From an uncultured SAR116 cluster alpha proteobacterium (GTDB lineage: Bacteria > Pseudomonadota > Alphaproteobacteria > Puniceispirillales > Marisalimonadaceae), in assembly GCA_902524215.1 (NCBI GenBank), contig CABZCK010000002.1:1-64000 (forward strand): a stretch of DNA of 64,000 nucleotides. Direction: 5' to 3'. The translations under genes were made by a program, and so were the position numbers. The number at the start of each line of letters is the position of its first letter. Positions within the stretch are counted from its first letter, which is position 1. Shown here piece by piece: positions 39,267 through 48,080 of the stretch. The notes under the pieces are model-generated. The model worked only from the letters and a program-made list of their open reading frames with translations, had not been told where the DNA came from and did not search any database.

Positions 39267-39279
39267 AACAATTATCTAT

Positions 39280-39831
39280 CTAAACATCCGTTGATAATTC
39301 AACTTTTTCTGTGAAATGATCACCTTTAATATAGCTATGAATATCTTCAATTATTTGTAAAAAAGCCACAAGTGACATTAAACCTAAGCCTATAGCTAAA
39401 CAAGTATGAAATGGCCACATATAAAAAAATAAACTTTCTGACAATTCACTTATCTGAATTGAATATTGTATAGTAGAAATAGCTGTATAAGTTAATGAAG
39501 CACAAAAAATACAAACTGTAGTTGAAACAAAAATTTTTGCAAATCCAATTAATCTAAAAAATTTATAGGCACTCAATAATTGAAGTACAGCACTCATGAC
39601 TAAATGCCCTCTCTTAATTTGTGTTACACAAATGAAAAAAGCAACTGAACACATTGTAGCATAGATAACTGCATCCTGACCCCACTCAAATACAACACCC
39701 AAAATATATCTTCTAAAAATTTCAGCTAAAGCGAATAAGGTTACACCTATCATCAACAGAGCTGACAAAGTCCCTAAGATCTTCTCGATCCAGAGCTTAA
39801 TCAATTCAGAAATATGATAAAATTTTTTCAT
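39280..39831 (-). CDS. dctQ: TRAP transporter small permease DctQ (system 1)
   Basis: Four-helix membrane subunit (183 aa) that pairs with DctM and docks the loaded binding protein. Family features are LALAEIFRRYILGVVFEWGQD split over the second helix, CSVAFFICVTQIKRGHLVM with the conserved H, and a final helix SLVAFLQIIEDI. There is no evident SD; the start lies just after the T tract of the terminator hairpin, suggesting low or coupled expression. Confidence 0.86.
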   Translation of the reverse strand: MKKFYHISELIKLWIEKILGTLSALLMIGVTLFALAEIFRRYILGVVFEWGQDAVIYATMCSVAFFICVTQIKRGHLVMSAVLQLLSAYKFFRLIGFAKIFVSTTVCIFCASLTYTAISTIQYSIQISELSESLFFYMWPFHTCLAIGLGLMSLVAFLQIIEDIHSYIKGDHFTEKVELSTDV

Positions 39832-39835
39832 GCTA

Positions 39836-39869
39836 ATTAAAAAAGGCCTAAATTAAATCTAGGCCTTTT
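39836..39869 (-). terminator. Rho-independent terminator inside the dctPQM operon
   Basis: On the minus strand AAAAGGCCTA, a 9-base loop, and TAGGCCTTTT form a perfect 10-base-pair stem (39841-39850 with 39860-39869), followed by two further T residues and AATTAGC. It lies 7 bases after the dctP stop and immediately before dctQ. Partial termination here would give excess binding protein over permease, a known arrangement in binding-protein transporters. Confidence 0.8.
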
Positions 39870-39876
39870 GATAAAG

Positions 39877-41046
39877 TTACTTACGTGACTTCTTTTTAAA
39901 TAATGCTGTTCCTTTTGCATATTTAGCAAAGTCTGCAGCAAAAGCAGTACAATCAGTCTTTTCTAATGGATCTGATCCTAATGGATTTGCTTTAACTAAA
40001 GCCGCAGCCTCTGATGTAAATTGGTCTACCATTTTATCACCAGTTGCATCAACTTTTGTTTTAATCCAGTTATTTGTAGCACCACCTTCAGCCTTTTGTA
40101 AAACACCAGCTTCTGATGGATTCATTACATAAATACCAGGCTTAGACTTGTCTGTTACTTTATACTTATCAACTAGTCTCTTATCATTACAAAAGTTTAT
40201 TGCCTTTTGATATGGAATAAAGTCATTAACAATAATGTCAGCTAAAGCTTTTTGTTGAGCTTTAGATAGTGTTGACCACCATTTGTTTGAAGCACCAATC
40301 CAATAATAATCACCAACGATACCATTGATGCCAGCTACAGTAAAAAATGGAGCTTGCTCTTTTGTTGCGTTAAATCCACCTAAACTTGTTAATAATCCAT
40401 CAATTACTCCAGTTTGAAGTGCTGGTGGAACATCTCCAAATGACATTGTAGTTGGATTAGCACCTAATGATCCAAGTAATGCATTTTCAGCAGGTCCCAT
40501 ACTTCTGATTTTTTTACCTTTGAAGTCAGCTGGAACAAGCATTCTACTTTTAACAGCTCCAGCACCCATATACATACTTAAGTGACCAGAACCAAAAATT
40601 GTAATTCCATGCTTATCATTAAATACCTTCTTTAATTGAGCAAAAGTTTTTGTACCATCTAGTCCATTGATAGCACCAGGAGTAGTTAATTTACCAGCTC
40701 CTACAATTGTATTTGCTAAAGGCTCAACTGAAGAAGTTTTACCAAACTGTCCAGTCATCATTTCTAGATTACCTTTTGTTAAGGCCTGTGTACCTTTTGG
40801 CACATTGTAAAGTGATTTAGCCCAGTAAATTTGTACCTTACTTCCTGGAATTTTCTTTTCAACTTGCTCTGCAAAAAACATTTCTGCAATAGCTGCAGGA
40901 TGTGGTGGACCAGAGTGGTCTGATGCCCATCTCATTTTAATTGGTTCAACTTTACCGTGTCCATCTGCGATAGCATTTGTTGAACCTAATGAAAATACAG
41001 TTGCAATTGTAGCAACTGCTGTCATTAATTTCTTATCTAATCTCAT
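39877..41046 (-). CDS. dctP: TRAP transporter substrate-binding protein DctP (system 1)
   Basis: Periplasmic receptor that captures the substrate for DctQM. The 389-residue protein has a signal peptide (MRLDKKLMTAVATIATVFSL...ADG, cleavage near residue 27). The body shows MRWASDHSGPPHPAA, the carboxylate-binding Arg segment GKKIRSMGPAENALL, and LQTGVIDGLLTSLGG. It is longer than most DctP proteins owing to a C-terminal tail with TDCTAFAADFAKYAKG. A strong SD (GGAGG, 7 bases from the ATG) suggests high output. Context points to a C4/C5 dicarboxylate; substrate not proven. Confidence 0.9.
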   Translation of the reverse strand: MRLDKKLMTAVATIATVFSLGSTNAIADGHGKVEPIKMRWASDHSGPPHPAAIAEMFFAEQVEKKIPGSKVQIYWAKSLYNVPKGTQALTKGNLEMMTGQFGKTSSVEPLANTIVGAGKLTTPGAINGLDGTKTFAQLKKVFNDKHGITIFGSGHLSMYMGAGAVKSRMLVPADFKGKKIRSMGPAENALLGSLGANPTTMSFGDVPPALQTGVIDGLLTSLGGFNATKEQAPFFTVAGINGIVGDYYWIGASNKWWSTLSKAQQKALADIIVNDFIPYQKAINFCNDKRLVDKYKVTDKSKPGIYVMNPSEAGVLQKAEGGATNNWIKTKVDATGDKMVDQFTSEAAALVKANPLGSDPLEKTDCTAFAADFAKYAKGTALFKKKSRK

Positions 41047-41167
41047 GAATTTTCCTCCGAAACATAGATTTTGTTAAATAATTATTTAGACACTAAACAT
41101 ATAATACTATGTAATCAAAGGTTTTTTAGTTCATATGTTATATAAAAAATTAATAAAATAAATTGAA

Positions 41168-42370
41168 CTATATAATATCTTTATTTTTCAATAAGTTAAT
41201 GTCTTCAATCGAGTAGCCTAACTTAGTAAATATCTCTTCATTATGTTCACCTAATTCGGGTGCTGTTTTGTCAACATGATTTTCAATGTCGAATCTTATT
41301 GGTGTTTTTAGTAGGCTTATGTTTTTTTTATTTTTAGTTGTTATAGTTTGAATGTTATTTCTTTCTTTAACAAATTCATTTTGAAGTGAAGACTTAACAT
41401 CTAAGATTGGTGCAGCTGGAACATTACCTGCAAAAATTTTTAGCCATTCTGACGTAGACTTTTTACTTAATTCTTTATCTAAAATTTCTGTTATTAGACT
41501 TCTATTCTCCTGTCTCAGTTTAAAATTTAAAAACCTTTTATCTTCTCCCAAATCTTTTCTATCTATATATTCACAAAGAATAGGCCAAAAACTCTCTTTA
41601 TTGCACATTAAATAAATCCAACCATCAGAAGTTTTATACAGTTGACATGGAACTAAAACGGGATGAGCAGATCTATCTAATCTTTCTGGTTTATAATCAG
41701 AGTTTAAAGTCCAGGCAGCTACATAACTTTGATTAAACATGGCTGTATCAAAAAGACTTACATCAATATCTCTTCCAATTCCAGAATCTCTTGCGGATAA
41801 AACACCACTCACTAAACTAAATGCCATAGTTAATCCTGCCATGTAATCTACAATAGACAGACCAAATCTTGCCGGAGGAGCATCAGGTTCACCAGTCAAT
41901 GAAAAATACCCTGCCTCAGCTTGCATTAAATAATCATATCCTGGCCAATTCTTTCTTGGCCCTTCTCTACCATATGCAGAACAATGAGCTGCAACAATTT
42001 TTTTATTATATTGTTTTAATTGGTCAAATGTAATTCCTAACTTTTCAGGAACATCACCTCTAAGATTATTGCAAACTGCATCACTTGTTTTTACTAACTT
42101 ACCTAAAATTTCCTTCCCTTCACCAGATAAAATATTAAGAGTTATACTTTTTTTATTTCTGTTTAATGCTTGAAAGAAGATACTTGATGCTGAATTTCTT
42201 TCTTCATTAATAAAATAAGGACCAAGTGCTCTTAAGTAGTCTCCATCCGTTCCTGCAGGTTCTATTTTTATTACCTCTGCACCTAAATCCGATAAATACT
42301 GAGAACCAAATGGACCCGCACCATACTGCTCAAATGCTAAAACTTTTAATCCCTCTAGAGGCAAGCTCAT
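41168..42370 (-). CDS. Family III CoA transferase, candidate dicarboxylate (itaconate-type) CoA transferase
   Basis: Moves CoA from a donor such as succinyl-CoA to an organic acid through an aspartyl-CoA intermediate. The 400-residue protein has KVLAFEQYGAGPFGSQYL, GAEVIKIEPAG, the GYDYLMQAEAGYFSLTG block and the expected catalytic Asp in GLSIVDYMAG, so it looks like a true transferase, unlike the racemase-like paralog at 20276. Its neighbours (dctPQM, MaoC, CitE-like lyase) fit activation of itaconate, mesaconate or citramalate. MaoC lies 17 bases upstream. Confidence 0.87.
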   Translation of the reverse strand: MSLPLEGLKVLAFEQYGAGPFGSQYLSDLGAEVIKIEPAGTDGDYLRALGPYFINEERNSASSIFFQALNRNKKSITLNILSGEGKEILGKLVKTSDAVCNNLRGDVPEKLGITFDQLKQYNKKIVAAHCSAYGREGPRKNWPGYDYLMQAEAGYFSLTGEPDAPPARFGLSIVDYMAGLTMAFSLVSGVLSARDSGIGRDIDVSLFDTAMFNQSYVAAWTLNSDYKPERLDRSAHPVLVPCQLYKTSDGWIYLMCNKESFWPILCEYIDRKDLGEDKRFLNFKLRQENRSLITEILDKELSKKSTSEWLKIFAGNVPAAPILDVKSSLQNEFVKERNNIQTITTKNKKNISLLKTPIRFDIENHVDKTAPELGEHNEEIFTKLGYSIEDINLLKNKDII

Positions 42371-42387
42371 TTTTTAAAACTCTCTAA

Positions 42388-42921
42388 TTATTTTGTTTTT
42401 GAAATAATTTCATCAACAACACTATGACCTCTTTTAGCAACTAAAAAAGATCTTACCATATCCATCACAATCACATTATCTTGATTCTTTCCAATATGTC
42501 TAACTCTTACTATTCCTTGGGTTGGTCTTGATTTAGATTCTCTTTTATCAAGTACTTCTGTTTCAGAATATAAAGTATCTCCAACAAAAACAGGGGCAGG
42601 TAATTTTATTTCTTCCCAACCTAAATTTGCTATTGCTTTCTGACTAGTACCACTCACGCACATGCCCGTAACCAATGATAAGGTAAATGCAGAATTTACG
42701 AGATAACGTTTAAATTCTGTTTTAGACGCATAATTAGCATCAAAATGTACAGGATGTGTGTTCATGGTTAAGTTTGTGAACCAAATATTATCTGTTTCTG
42801 TAATAGTTCGACCAGGCCAATGTTCGTAAATGTCCCCTACATTGAAATCTTCAAAATATCTACCTGGATCTTCTCTATATCTATTTGGTCCAACCTTTTT
42901 TATTCCATATAACTCACTCAT
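42388..42921 (-). CDS. MaoC-like hot-dog hydratase
   Basis: Single hot-dog-fold hydratase of 177 aa. The catalytic Asp-x5-His type region is in FTNLTMNTHPVHFDANYA, with GRTITETDNIWF before it and PVFVGDTLYSETEVL after it, as in the MaoC dehydratases found next to CitE-like lyases. It probably hydrates an unsaturated CoA thioester such as mesaconyl-CoA or itaconyl-CoA. The gene starts one base after the CitE-like stop and has SD GAGAGG 5 bases from the ATG, so the two are tightly coupled. Confidence 0.85.
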   Translation of the reverse strand: MSELYGIKKVGPNRYREDPGRYFEDFNVGDIYEHWPGRTITETDNIWFTNLTMNTHPVHFDANYASKTEFKRYLVNSAFTLSLVTGMCVSGTSQKAIANLGWEEIKLPAPVFVGDTLYSETEVLDKRESKSRPTQGIVRVRHIGKNQDNVIVMDMVRSFLVAKRGHSVVDEIISKTK

Positions 42922-43734
42922 TTAAACCTCTCTTTCAATAATGGATCTAGCCCTTGCCAAAACAGGAGCATCAACCATTTTACCTTCAAAATTAAATGCG
43001 CCAGTACCTGCAGTTTCAGATGCTTTTAAAACTTCTCTTGCCCACATCAATTCTTCGTCAGTTGGATTATATGCCTGATGTATAGGTTCAATTTGATCTG
43101 GGTGAATTGCAAATTTTCCTTTAAAACCCATTGATTGAATTAGCTTAGTTTCATTAAAACATCCTTCTGCATCACGAAAATCTAACCAAACACCATCCAA
43201 AGCAATAGTATTGTAGAGAGCTGAAGCGTTAACTATCTTTCCTCTAGAATAAGCCAGAGAATCTATACCCATATCTCCACCTGTCATAGCTGTAAAGTCA
43301 GCAGAACCAAAACCTATTCCTGAAAAGTTTATGCCTTCAACATTCCAAAATTCGATATTAGCAATTCCTTTAGGTGTCTCAATTTGTGGAAGAACTAATA
43401 TGTCTTTTCCTAAATCATTTAAAAAGGATTTACACTCTTTAGAATCTTCAATTTTTGGTATAGCGATAGAATAAGGAAGATTTGGACAACTCTTCAACAT
43501 TTTAATGTCATCATGATAATCATTCGAATCTAAACCATTTATCCTCAGTAAAAATTTCTCTGGTTGATTATCAAAATTGCTTTTTGAAAACTCGATGAAA
43601 TTTTCACGCCCAAAATCTTTCTTATCTTTAGCAAGTCCATCTTCTAAATCAAAAATAACTTTATCAGCATTTGACCCTAAAGCTTTTGGAACTCTTTCAA
43701 TTTTATCCAATGGTAAAAATAAAATACTTCTCAT
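42922..43734 (-). CDS. CitE-like CoA-ester lyase (citramalyl-/malyl-CoA lyase type)
   Basis: Aldolase of the HpcH/HpaI-CitE family that cleaves a 3-hydroxyacyl-CoA dicarboxylate, for example citramalyl-CoA to pyruvate and acetyl-CoA. The 270-residue barrel shows RSILFLPLDKIERVPKAL, DKVIFDLEDGLA with metal-side acidic residues, the glutamate in LPQIETPKG, GFGSADFTAMTG and KFAIHPDQIEPI. A stand-alone lyase without citF/citD, so not ATP-independent citrate lyase. It is the carbon-carbon cleaving step expected of a C5-acid pathway. Confidence 0.87.
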   Translation of the reverse strand: MRSILFLPLDKIERVPKALGSNADKVIFDLEDGLAKDKKDFGRENFIEFSKSNFDNQPEKFLLRINGLDSNDYHDDIKMLKSCPNLPYSIAIPKIEDSKECKSFLNDLGKDILVLPQIETPKGIANIEFWNVEGINFSGIGFGSADFTAMTGGDMGIDSLAYSRGKIVNASALYNTIALDGVWLDFRDAEGCFNETKLIQSMGFKGKFAIHPDQIEPIHQAYNPTDEELMWAREVLKASETAGTGAFNFEGKMVDAPVLARARSIIEREV

Positions 43735-43756
43735 AACAAACTACTTTCTAATTCAT

Positions 43757-45079
43757 TTACTTTAAAAGATTCGTAATGTCTTTAGCTTGATATTTTTCAG
43801 GACTATTTAAAACATTAAAAATTTCATTAGATAATTTATCTGACAAAAGAGAAGAAGATTTAGTTAAAATCTTTTTCTGCAATAGTTCATTTTCAATTTT
43901 ATTATTCAAGTCATGACTGTTTTTATATATTTCAGAACCATCTTTTAATTCAATTAATGCTTCGGTATTAGTCATTTGATCATTTGGAATAACCTCAACT
44001 TTATCTCGTGTTTTAACAATTTTTTCATCAAAGCAAATTTTCTCATTATAACTATCTAGCCTTCCAGTATCCAACCCATGAAGAGACATTGCGGCGGTTA
44101 ACCTATATGAAAACTTTGCCTCTAATCCTGTTTTTGGACTATCAATATTACAAACCTGTAACCAAGAAGGTTGTGTTTGAATTGAAATTTTTTCAATTGA
44201 ATCTGGATTAAAATTATTTTTTGTTTTCAATTCGTCTAATGCCTCAAGAAAAGCATGTAATCCATGACAACAGGCATGAAATTTATATTTAATTTCAGGG
44301 AATAAAAAATCTGTTCCTAAACCATTAATTGCTGCCTCAGGTATTGTTTCATCCCATGCATGTGTTTTCAAAAAACCTTGATTACATTCAATCCCGTTTT
44401 CACAGCTAACAAATCCTAATTTCGATAATTTAGCAGCCTCAATTCCATTCGATGCAGCAATACCTGCATGAAATGGTTTACCCATTGTACCAAATTGTGA
44501 TTTTAGACCTGATGCTCTTGTTGAAACTATACCAAGTGCATTTTCGATTTGTTGAGCATTTAGTTTCAATAATTTTGATGCAACTAGAGTTGCACCAAAA
44601 GCACCACTGGTAGCTGTTTGATGAAACCCTTTATTATAATGTGAGTAACCAAGGATATGCCCTAACCTAGTTGAAATTTCTACACCACACATATATGCCA
44701 ACATTATTTCATCAATTGAAGAGCCTAACTCTTCACCAAGTGCTAAAGCAGTAGGAAAAGCGCTAGCAGTTGGATGACCAGTAAATAAAAAATGGGTGTC
44801 ATCATAATCCAAGGCATGACCAATAGTTCCATTTACAAAAGCTGCTGATTTAGAAGATACCTGTTGACCATTCGAAATTAATTTTGAATGACCTTTAGTT
44901 TGTTCTTCTTCAATTAATTTAGTTACAATTTTTGATACTGGCTCTTCTTTTGCTGCATATGCAACACCACACCAGTCAATCATTGACATTTTTGAAAAAA
45001 ATATCATTTCATCGTTAAAATTTTGTAAAGTAGCCTTTGATACAAAATTACTAAAAATTTTTGTCAGATCTGTCATCAT
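43757..45079 (-). CDS. MmgE/PrpD family protein (copy 2)
   Basis: Second MmgE/PrpD protein, 440 aa, with FVNGTIGHALDYDDTHF, GVEISTRLG, KGFHQTATSGAFGA and the C-terminal KFHACCHGLHAFLEAL. It has the two-domain layout of the family. In an itaconate-type cluster a PrpD-like protein is a common companion whose role is unsettled; isomerisation, dehydration or decarboxylation are possible. Start is ATGATG after SD AAAGGAG; the second ATG (45076) has the better spacing. It sits 8 bases after the HTD2-like hydratase and 22 before citE. Confidence 0.86.
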   Translation of the reverse strand: MMTDLTKIFSNFVSKATLQNFNDEMIFFSKMSMIDWCGVAYAAKEEPVSKIVTKLIEEEQTKGHSKLISNGQQVSSKSAAFVNGTIGHALDYDDTHFLFTGHPTASAFPTALALGEELGSSIDEIMLAYMCGVEISTRLGHILGYSHYNKGFHQTATSGAFGATLVASKLLKLNAQQIENALGIVSTRASGLKSQFGTMGKPFHAGIAASNGIEAAKLSKLGFVSCENGIECNQGFLKTHAWDETIPEAAINGLGTDFLFPEIKYKFHACCHGLHAFLEALDELKTKNNFNPDSIEKISIQTQPSWLQVCNIDSPKTGLEAKFSYRLTAAMSLHGLDTGRLDSYNEKICFDEKIVKTRDKVEVIPNDQMTNTEALIELKDGSEIYKNSHDLNNKIENELLQKKILTKSSSLLSDKLSNEIFNVLNSPEKYQAKDITNLLK

Positions 45080-45087
45080 TCACTCCT

Positions 45088-45939
45088 TTAAAACTTTGCT
45101 TCCGCTCTCATAGTTACACCAAATTCTTTTGTTGCACCCCAACAGCTCACTGAACCATCATCCATTTTATCTACACCAACTATATACTCACTATTTGCAA
45201 AAACAGGTGCCATGACTTTATGAGTGAATGACTTTACTTGCTTACCCATCAACTTTTCAGCAGCTCTTAATAGATAAGTCGCCTGAAGTGGACCATGTAC
45301 AATCAAGCCAGGATAGTTCTCTTCATTAACTGTGTAAGGATGATCATAATGAATTCTATGCCCAACAAATCCAATTGCGGAATATCTAAATAATATAGTT
45401 GGATGCATAAAAATTTTTTCACTTAAATCTGCTTTCTCAGGTATGTCTTTTGAGTAACCTGAGCCACCTCCAGACTTTGAAATATCTCTATAAACAATAT
45501 TGTGTTTTTCATTGATATTTACTTCATCATTGACTAAGAAATTATATTCTGCTGTTACAAAACATAAAAGACCAGTTCGTCCTTCCTTAACTTGAATGTC
45601 AGCTACAGTTGATTGTTTAATAACTTTGTCACCTACTCTAATTGGTTTTAAGACTTTAATTTCACTTCCTGCCCACATTCTTCTTGGCAATGGGACTGGA
45701 GGTAAAAATTCTCCTAATGCTGGATGTGAATCTACGCCAAGTTCATCATTTTTAACTAAATTCCACCCTAACATCCAATGTAATCCAGAAGTGACTGGCT
45801 CCCCATCTTTAGGATTTCCTATATCCATATTAAGCGTTGCTCTATATCTTTGTTCGACTATGGGTGTCACATAATCAGTAACATTATCTATTTTCCCTAT
45901 CCATTTTCTTAAATGATCAATATCAACTTTTGTAGACAT
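45088..45939 (-). CDS. HTD2/Meh-type double hot-dog hydratase, candidate itaconyl-CoA hydratase
   Basis: The 283-residue protein has the FAS1-type N-terminal hot dog (residues 1-150; GLHWMLGWNL, PLPRRMWAGSEI, VGDKVIKQSTV) and a C-terminal MaoC hot dog with the active-site segment FRYSAIGFVGHRIHYDHPY, then VHGPLQATYLL. This architecture is that of mesaconyl-C4-CoA hydratase and, as I recall, of Pseudomonas itaconyl-CoA hydratase. First gene of the minus-strand block, so its upstream 197 bases should hold the promoter; I find no clear hexamers or operator there. Confidence 0.83.
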   Translation of the reverse strand: MSTKVDIDHLRKWIGKIDNVTDYVTPIVEQRYRATLNMDIGNPKDGEPVTSGLHWMLGWNLVKNDELGVDSHPALGEFLPPVPLPRRMWAGSEIKVLKPIRVGDKVIKQSTVADIQVKEGRTGLLCFVTAEYNFLVNDEVNINEKHNIVYRDISKSGGGSGYSKDIPEKADLSEKIFMHPTILFRYSAIGFVGHRIHYDHPYTVNEENYPGLIVHGPLQATYLLRAAEKLMGKQVKSFTHKVMAPVFANSEYIVGVDKMDDGSVSCWGATKEFGVTMRAEAKF

Positions 45940-46136
45940 AATAATTAGGCCCTATAATTTTTATTAGTGAATTAGAATGTTTCTTGTTTTTAATTAAATC
46001 CCAGATTTTAAATTAGATAAAGTTAAAAATGTAAAAAATAACAAGTTTTTAATTTTACTATTTAAAAAAGTATTATTTAATAAAAGATTGATAAAAAAAT
46101 TGAATTTTACCAAAATAATATCTTAAGGAGTTTTTT

Positions 46137-47684
46137 TTGAACGGCGCAGAAACATTGGTTGGAACATTATTAAAAGGTAATGTTAATGTTTGTTTTACTA
46201 ACCCAGGAACGTCTGAAATGCACTTTGTCGCAGCATTAGATAATTATAAAAAAATGAGAAGTATTTTATGTTTGTTTGAAGGTTGTGCAACTGGTGCTGC
46301 TGATGGTTATTTTAGAATGAAAAGAACACCAGCTTCAACTTTATTGCATTTAGGGCCAGGATTAGCAAATGGATTATCAAATTTACACAATGCAAAAAAA
46401 GCTAATTCTGGAATTGTTAATATTGTAGGTGAACATGCTCTTTATCATATAAAGTTAAATGCTCCTTTAACTTCTGACATAGAAGGTATAGCAAGACCTG
46501 TTTCGAGTTGGGTTAAAACTAGCAAATCATCAAAAGAAATAGGATTGGATGCAGCAGAAGCTATAAAAGTAGCCAATAAAAAACCTGGAGAAATTGCAAC
46601 TCTGATATTACCTGGTGACACTGCTTGGAATGAGGGCTCTGAAATTAAAGAAGTTATATTACAAAATAATTCTAAAAAAGTTCCAATAGATTTAATTGAA
46701 AAAGCAATAGCAGAAATACAAAAAGCAAATAACCCATTACTTCTTGTTGGAGGATCTGCATTAGAAGAAAACAATCTAATTAAAATAGCTCTAATAGCAG
46801 AAAAGCTTGGATGTGAATTAAAAACAGATTGGTTTAACGCACGACTAGACAAAGGAGCAGGAAGGATAAATTCAATAAGAATCCCCTATGTTGTTGACAA
46901 AGCAGTTGAAGCCTTAAAAAATTTTGACACTATTATTACTATTGGTGCCAGACAACCTGTTGCTTTTTTTGCTTATCCTAATAAGCCTGGAATTTTGACC
47001 CAAGATAAAACAAATTTTTTAGAATTAGCTGGATTATCTGATGATATCACATCTTTAATCAATGAGTTTTCAGATCTTGCAAATGTTACTTCTAATAACC
47101 CTAAAACAATATCAGAATTTAATCCTCCCGAAATACCTCAAGGTCCTATTAACACAACCTCTCTCGGCATGGCCCTTGGAGCTTTAATACCAGAGAACGC
47201 AATTATAGTTGATGAGTCAGTAACAACTGGCAGAGAATTTTTTTATCAAACTTCAGGATCTCATCCTCACACATGGTTAAATAATTGTGGAGGATCTATT
47301 GGATTTGGTATGCCTGTAGCAATTGGCGCGGCAATAGCTTGTCCAAATCAGAAAGTCATTTCTCTTGAAGGTGATGGTAGCGCTATGTATACCGTCCAAT
47401 CTTTATGGACAATGGCAAGAGAGAATTTAGATATTGTTATTTTAATTTTTGCCAACCAAAGTTACAAAATTTTACAAGGAGAATTAAAGAATGTTGGTGT
47501 ATCAAATCCTGGAAAATCTGCGATTGAAATGTTGTCACTTAAAAATCCAGAATTAGATTGGGTTTCAATATCTAAAGGAATGGGTATAGACGCAGTTAAA
47601 GTAGATAATATAGAAGATTTGGTTAAATATTTTAAACACGGAATAACAGAAAATGGTCCATTTTTAATTGAAGTTTTAATCTAG
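46137..47684 (+). CDS. ThDP-dependent enzyme, acetolactate synthase/benzoylformate decarboxylase-like
   Basis: Thiamine-diphosphate enzyme of 515 aa with the three-domain POX fold: CFTNPGTSEMHFV, the activating Glu in LCLFEGCATGAADGY, a central domain with PLLLVGGSALEE, and the ThDP/metal motif LEGDGSAMYT...FANQSYK near residue 419. It lacks an adjacent regulatory subunit, so a catabolic 2-oxo acid decarboxylase or carboligase is more likely than valine synthesis. It starts with TTG (46137), fixed by SD AAGGAG six bases upstream across a T run; no ATG fits. Confidence 0.87.
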   Translation: MNGAETLVGTLLKGNVNVCFTNPGTSEMHFVAALDNYKKMRSILCLFEGCATGAADGYFRMKRTPASTLLHLGPGLANGLSNLHNAKKANSGIVNIVGEHALYHIKLNAPLTSDIEGIARPVSSWVKTSKSSKEIGLDAAEAIKVANKKPGEIATLILPGDTAWNEGSEIKEVILQNNSKKVPIDLIEKAIAEIQKANNPLLLVGGSALEENNLIKIALIAEKLGCELKTDWFNARLDKGAGRINSIRIPYVVDKAVEALKNFDTIITIGARQPVAFFAYPNKPGILTQDKTNFLELAGLSDDITSLINEFSDLANVTSNNPKTISEFNPPEIPQGPINTTSLGMALGALIPENAIIVDESVTTGREFFYQTSGSHPHTWLNNCGGSIGFGMPVAIGAAIACPNQKVISLEGDGSAMYTVQSLWTMARENLDIVILIFANQSYKILQGELKNVGVSNPGKSAIEMLSLKNPELDWVSISKGMGIDAVKVDNIEDLVKYFKHGITENGPFLIEVLI

Positions 47685-47726
47685 CAGATAAATTATTAAT
47701 ATGAACAAATTCATAAATTTAAATAA

Positions 47727-48080
47727 ATGCCTGTTTTAAAATTATATAAAGATAAAAATATAGATTGTAAGATAGATCTAGTTTCAATTGAGGATTATCT
47801 CATAAAAATGATGAATGTAGAATTAAAAGCTAAGATTGAAAATTGTCAAATAATTTGGATAACAACAGATATATTAAATTCTGAGCACAAAATTTATGGT
47901 GAGTTACTTTTACGAAAAAATGAAAATCGTACAAACTTAATTAAAAATAATTTTTTAAACAAAATTGGTAAAAAGTTATCAAAAAGTTTTTCAACAAATA
48001 TTAGGTTAAGATCTTTTTCAATCAAAGATGAATTTATTAATGCTGCACAGATTAAATTAAGGGAAGATGATGACGGATAA
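47727..48080 (+). CDS. Unknown 117-residue protein, possibly tautomerase-fold
   Basis: I do not recognise this protein with confidence. It begins MPVLKLY, so Pro would be exposed at the N-terminus after Met removal, as in tautomerases. The predicted layout (strand, helix, strand CQIIWITTDIL, strand KIYGELLLRK, helix TNLIKNNFLNKIGKKL, strand IRLRSFSI) fits the two beta-alpha-beta units of MIF-type proteins. No other tautomerase motif is certain and there is no clear SD. It overlaps the next gene by 14 bases, so it is a genuine operon member rather than a random ORF. Confidence 0.6.
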   Translation: MPVLKLYKDKNIDCKIDLVSIEDYLIKMMNVELKAKIENCQIIWITTDILNSEHKIYGELLLRKNENRTNLIKNNFLNKIGKKLSKSFSTNIRLRSFSIKDEFINAAQIKLREDDDG

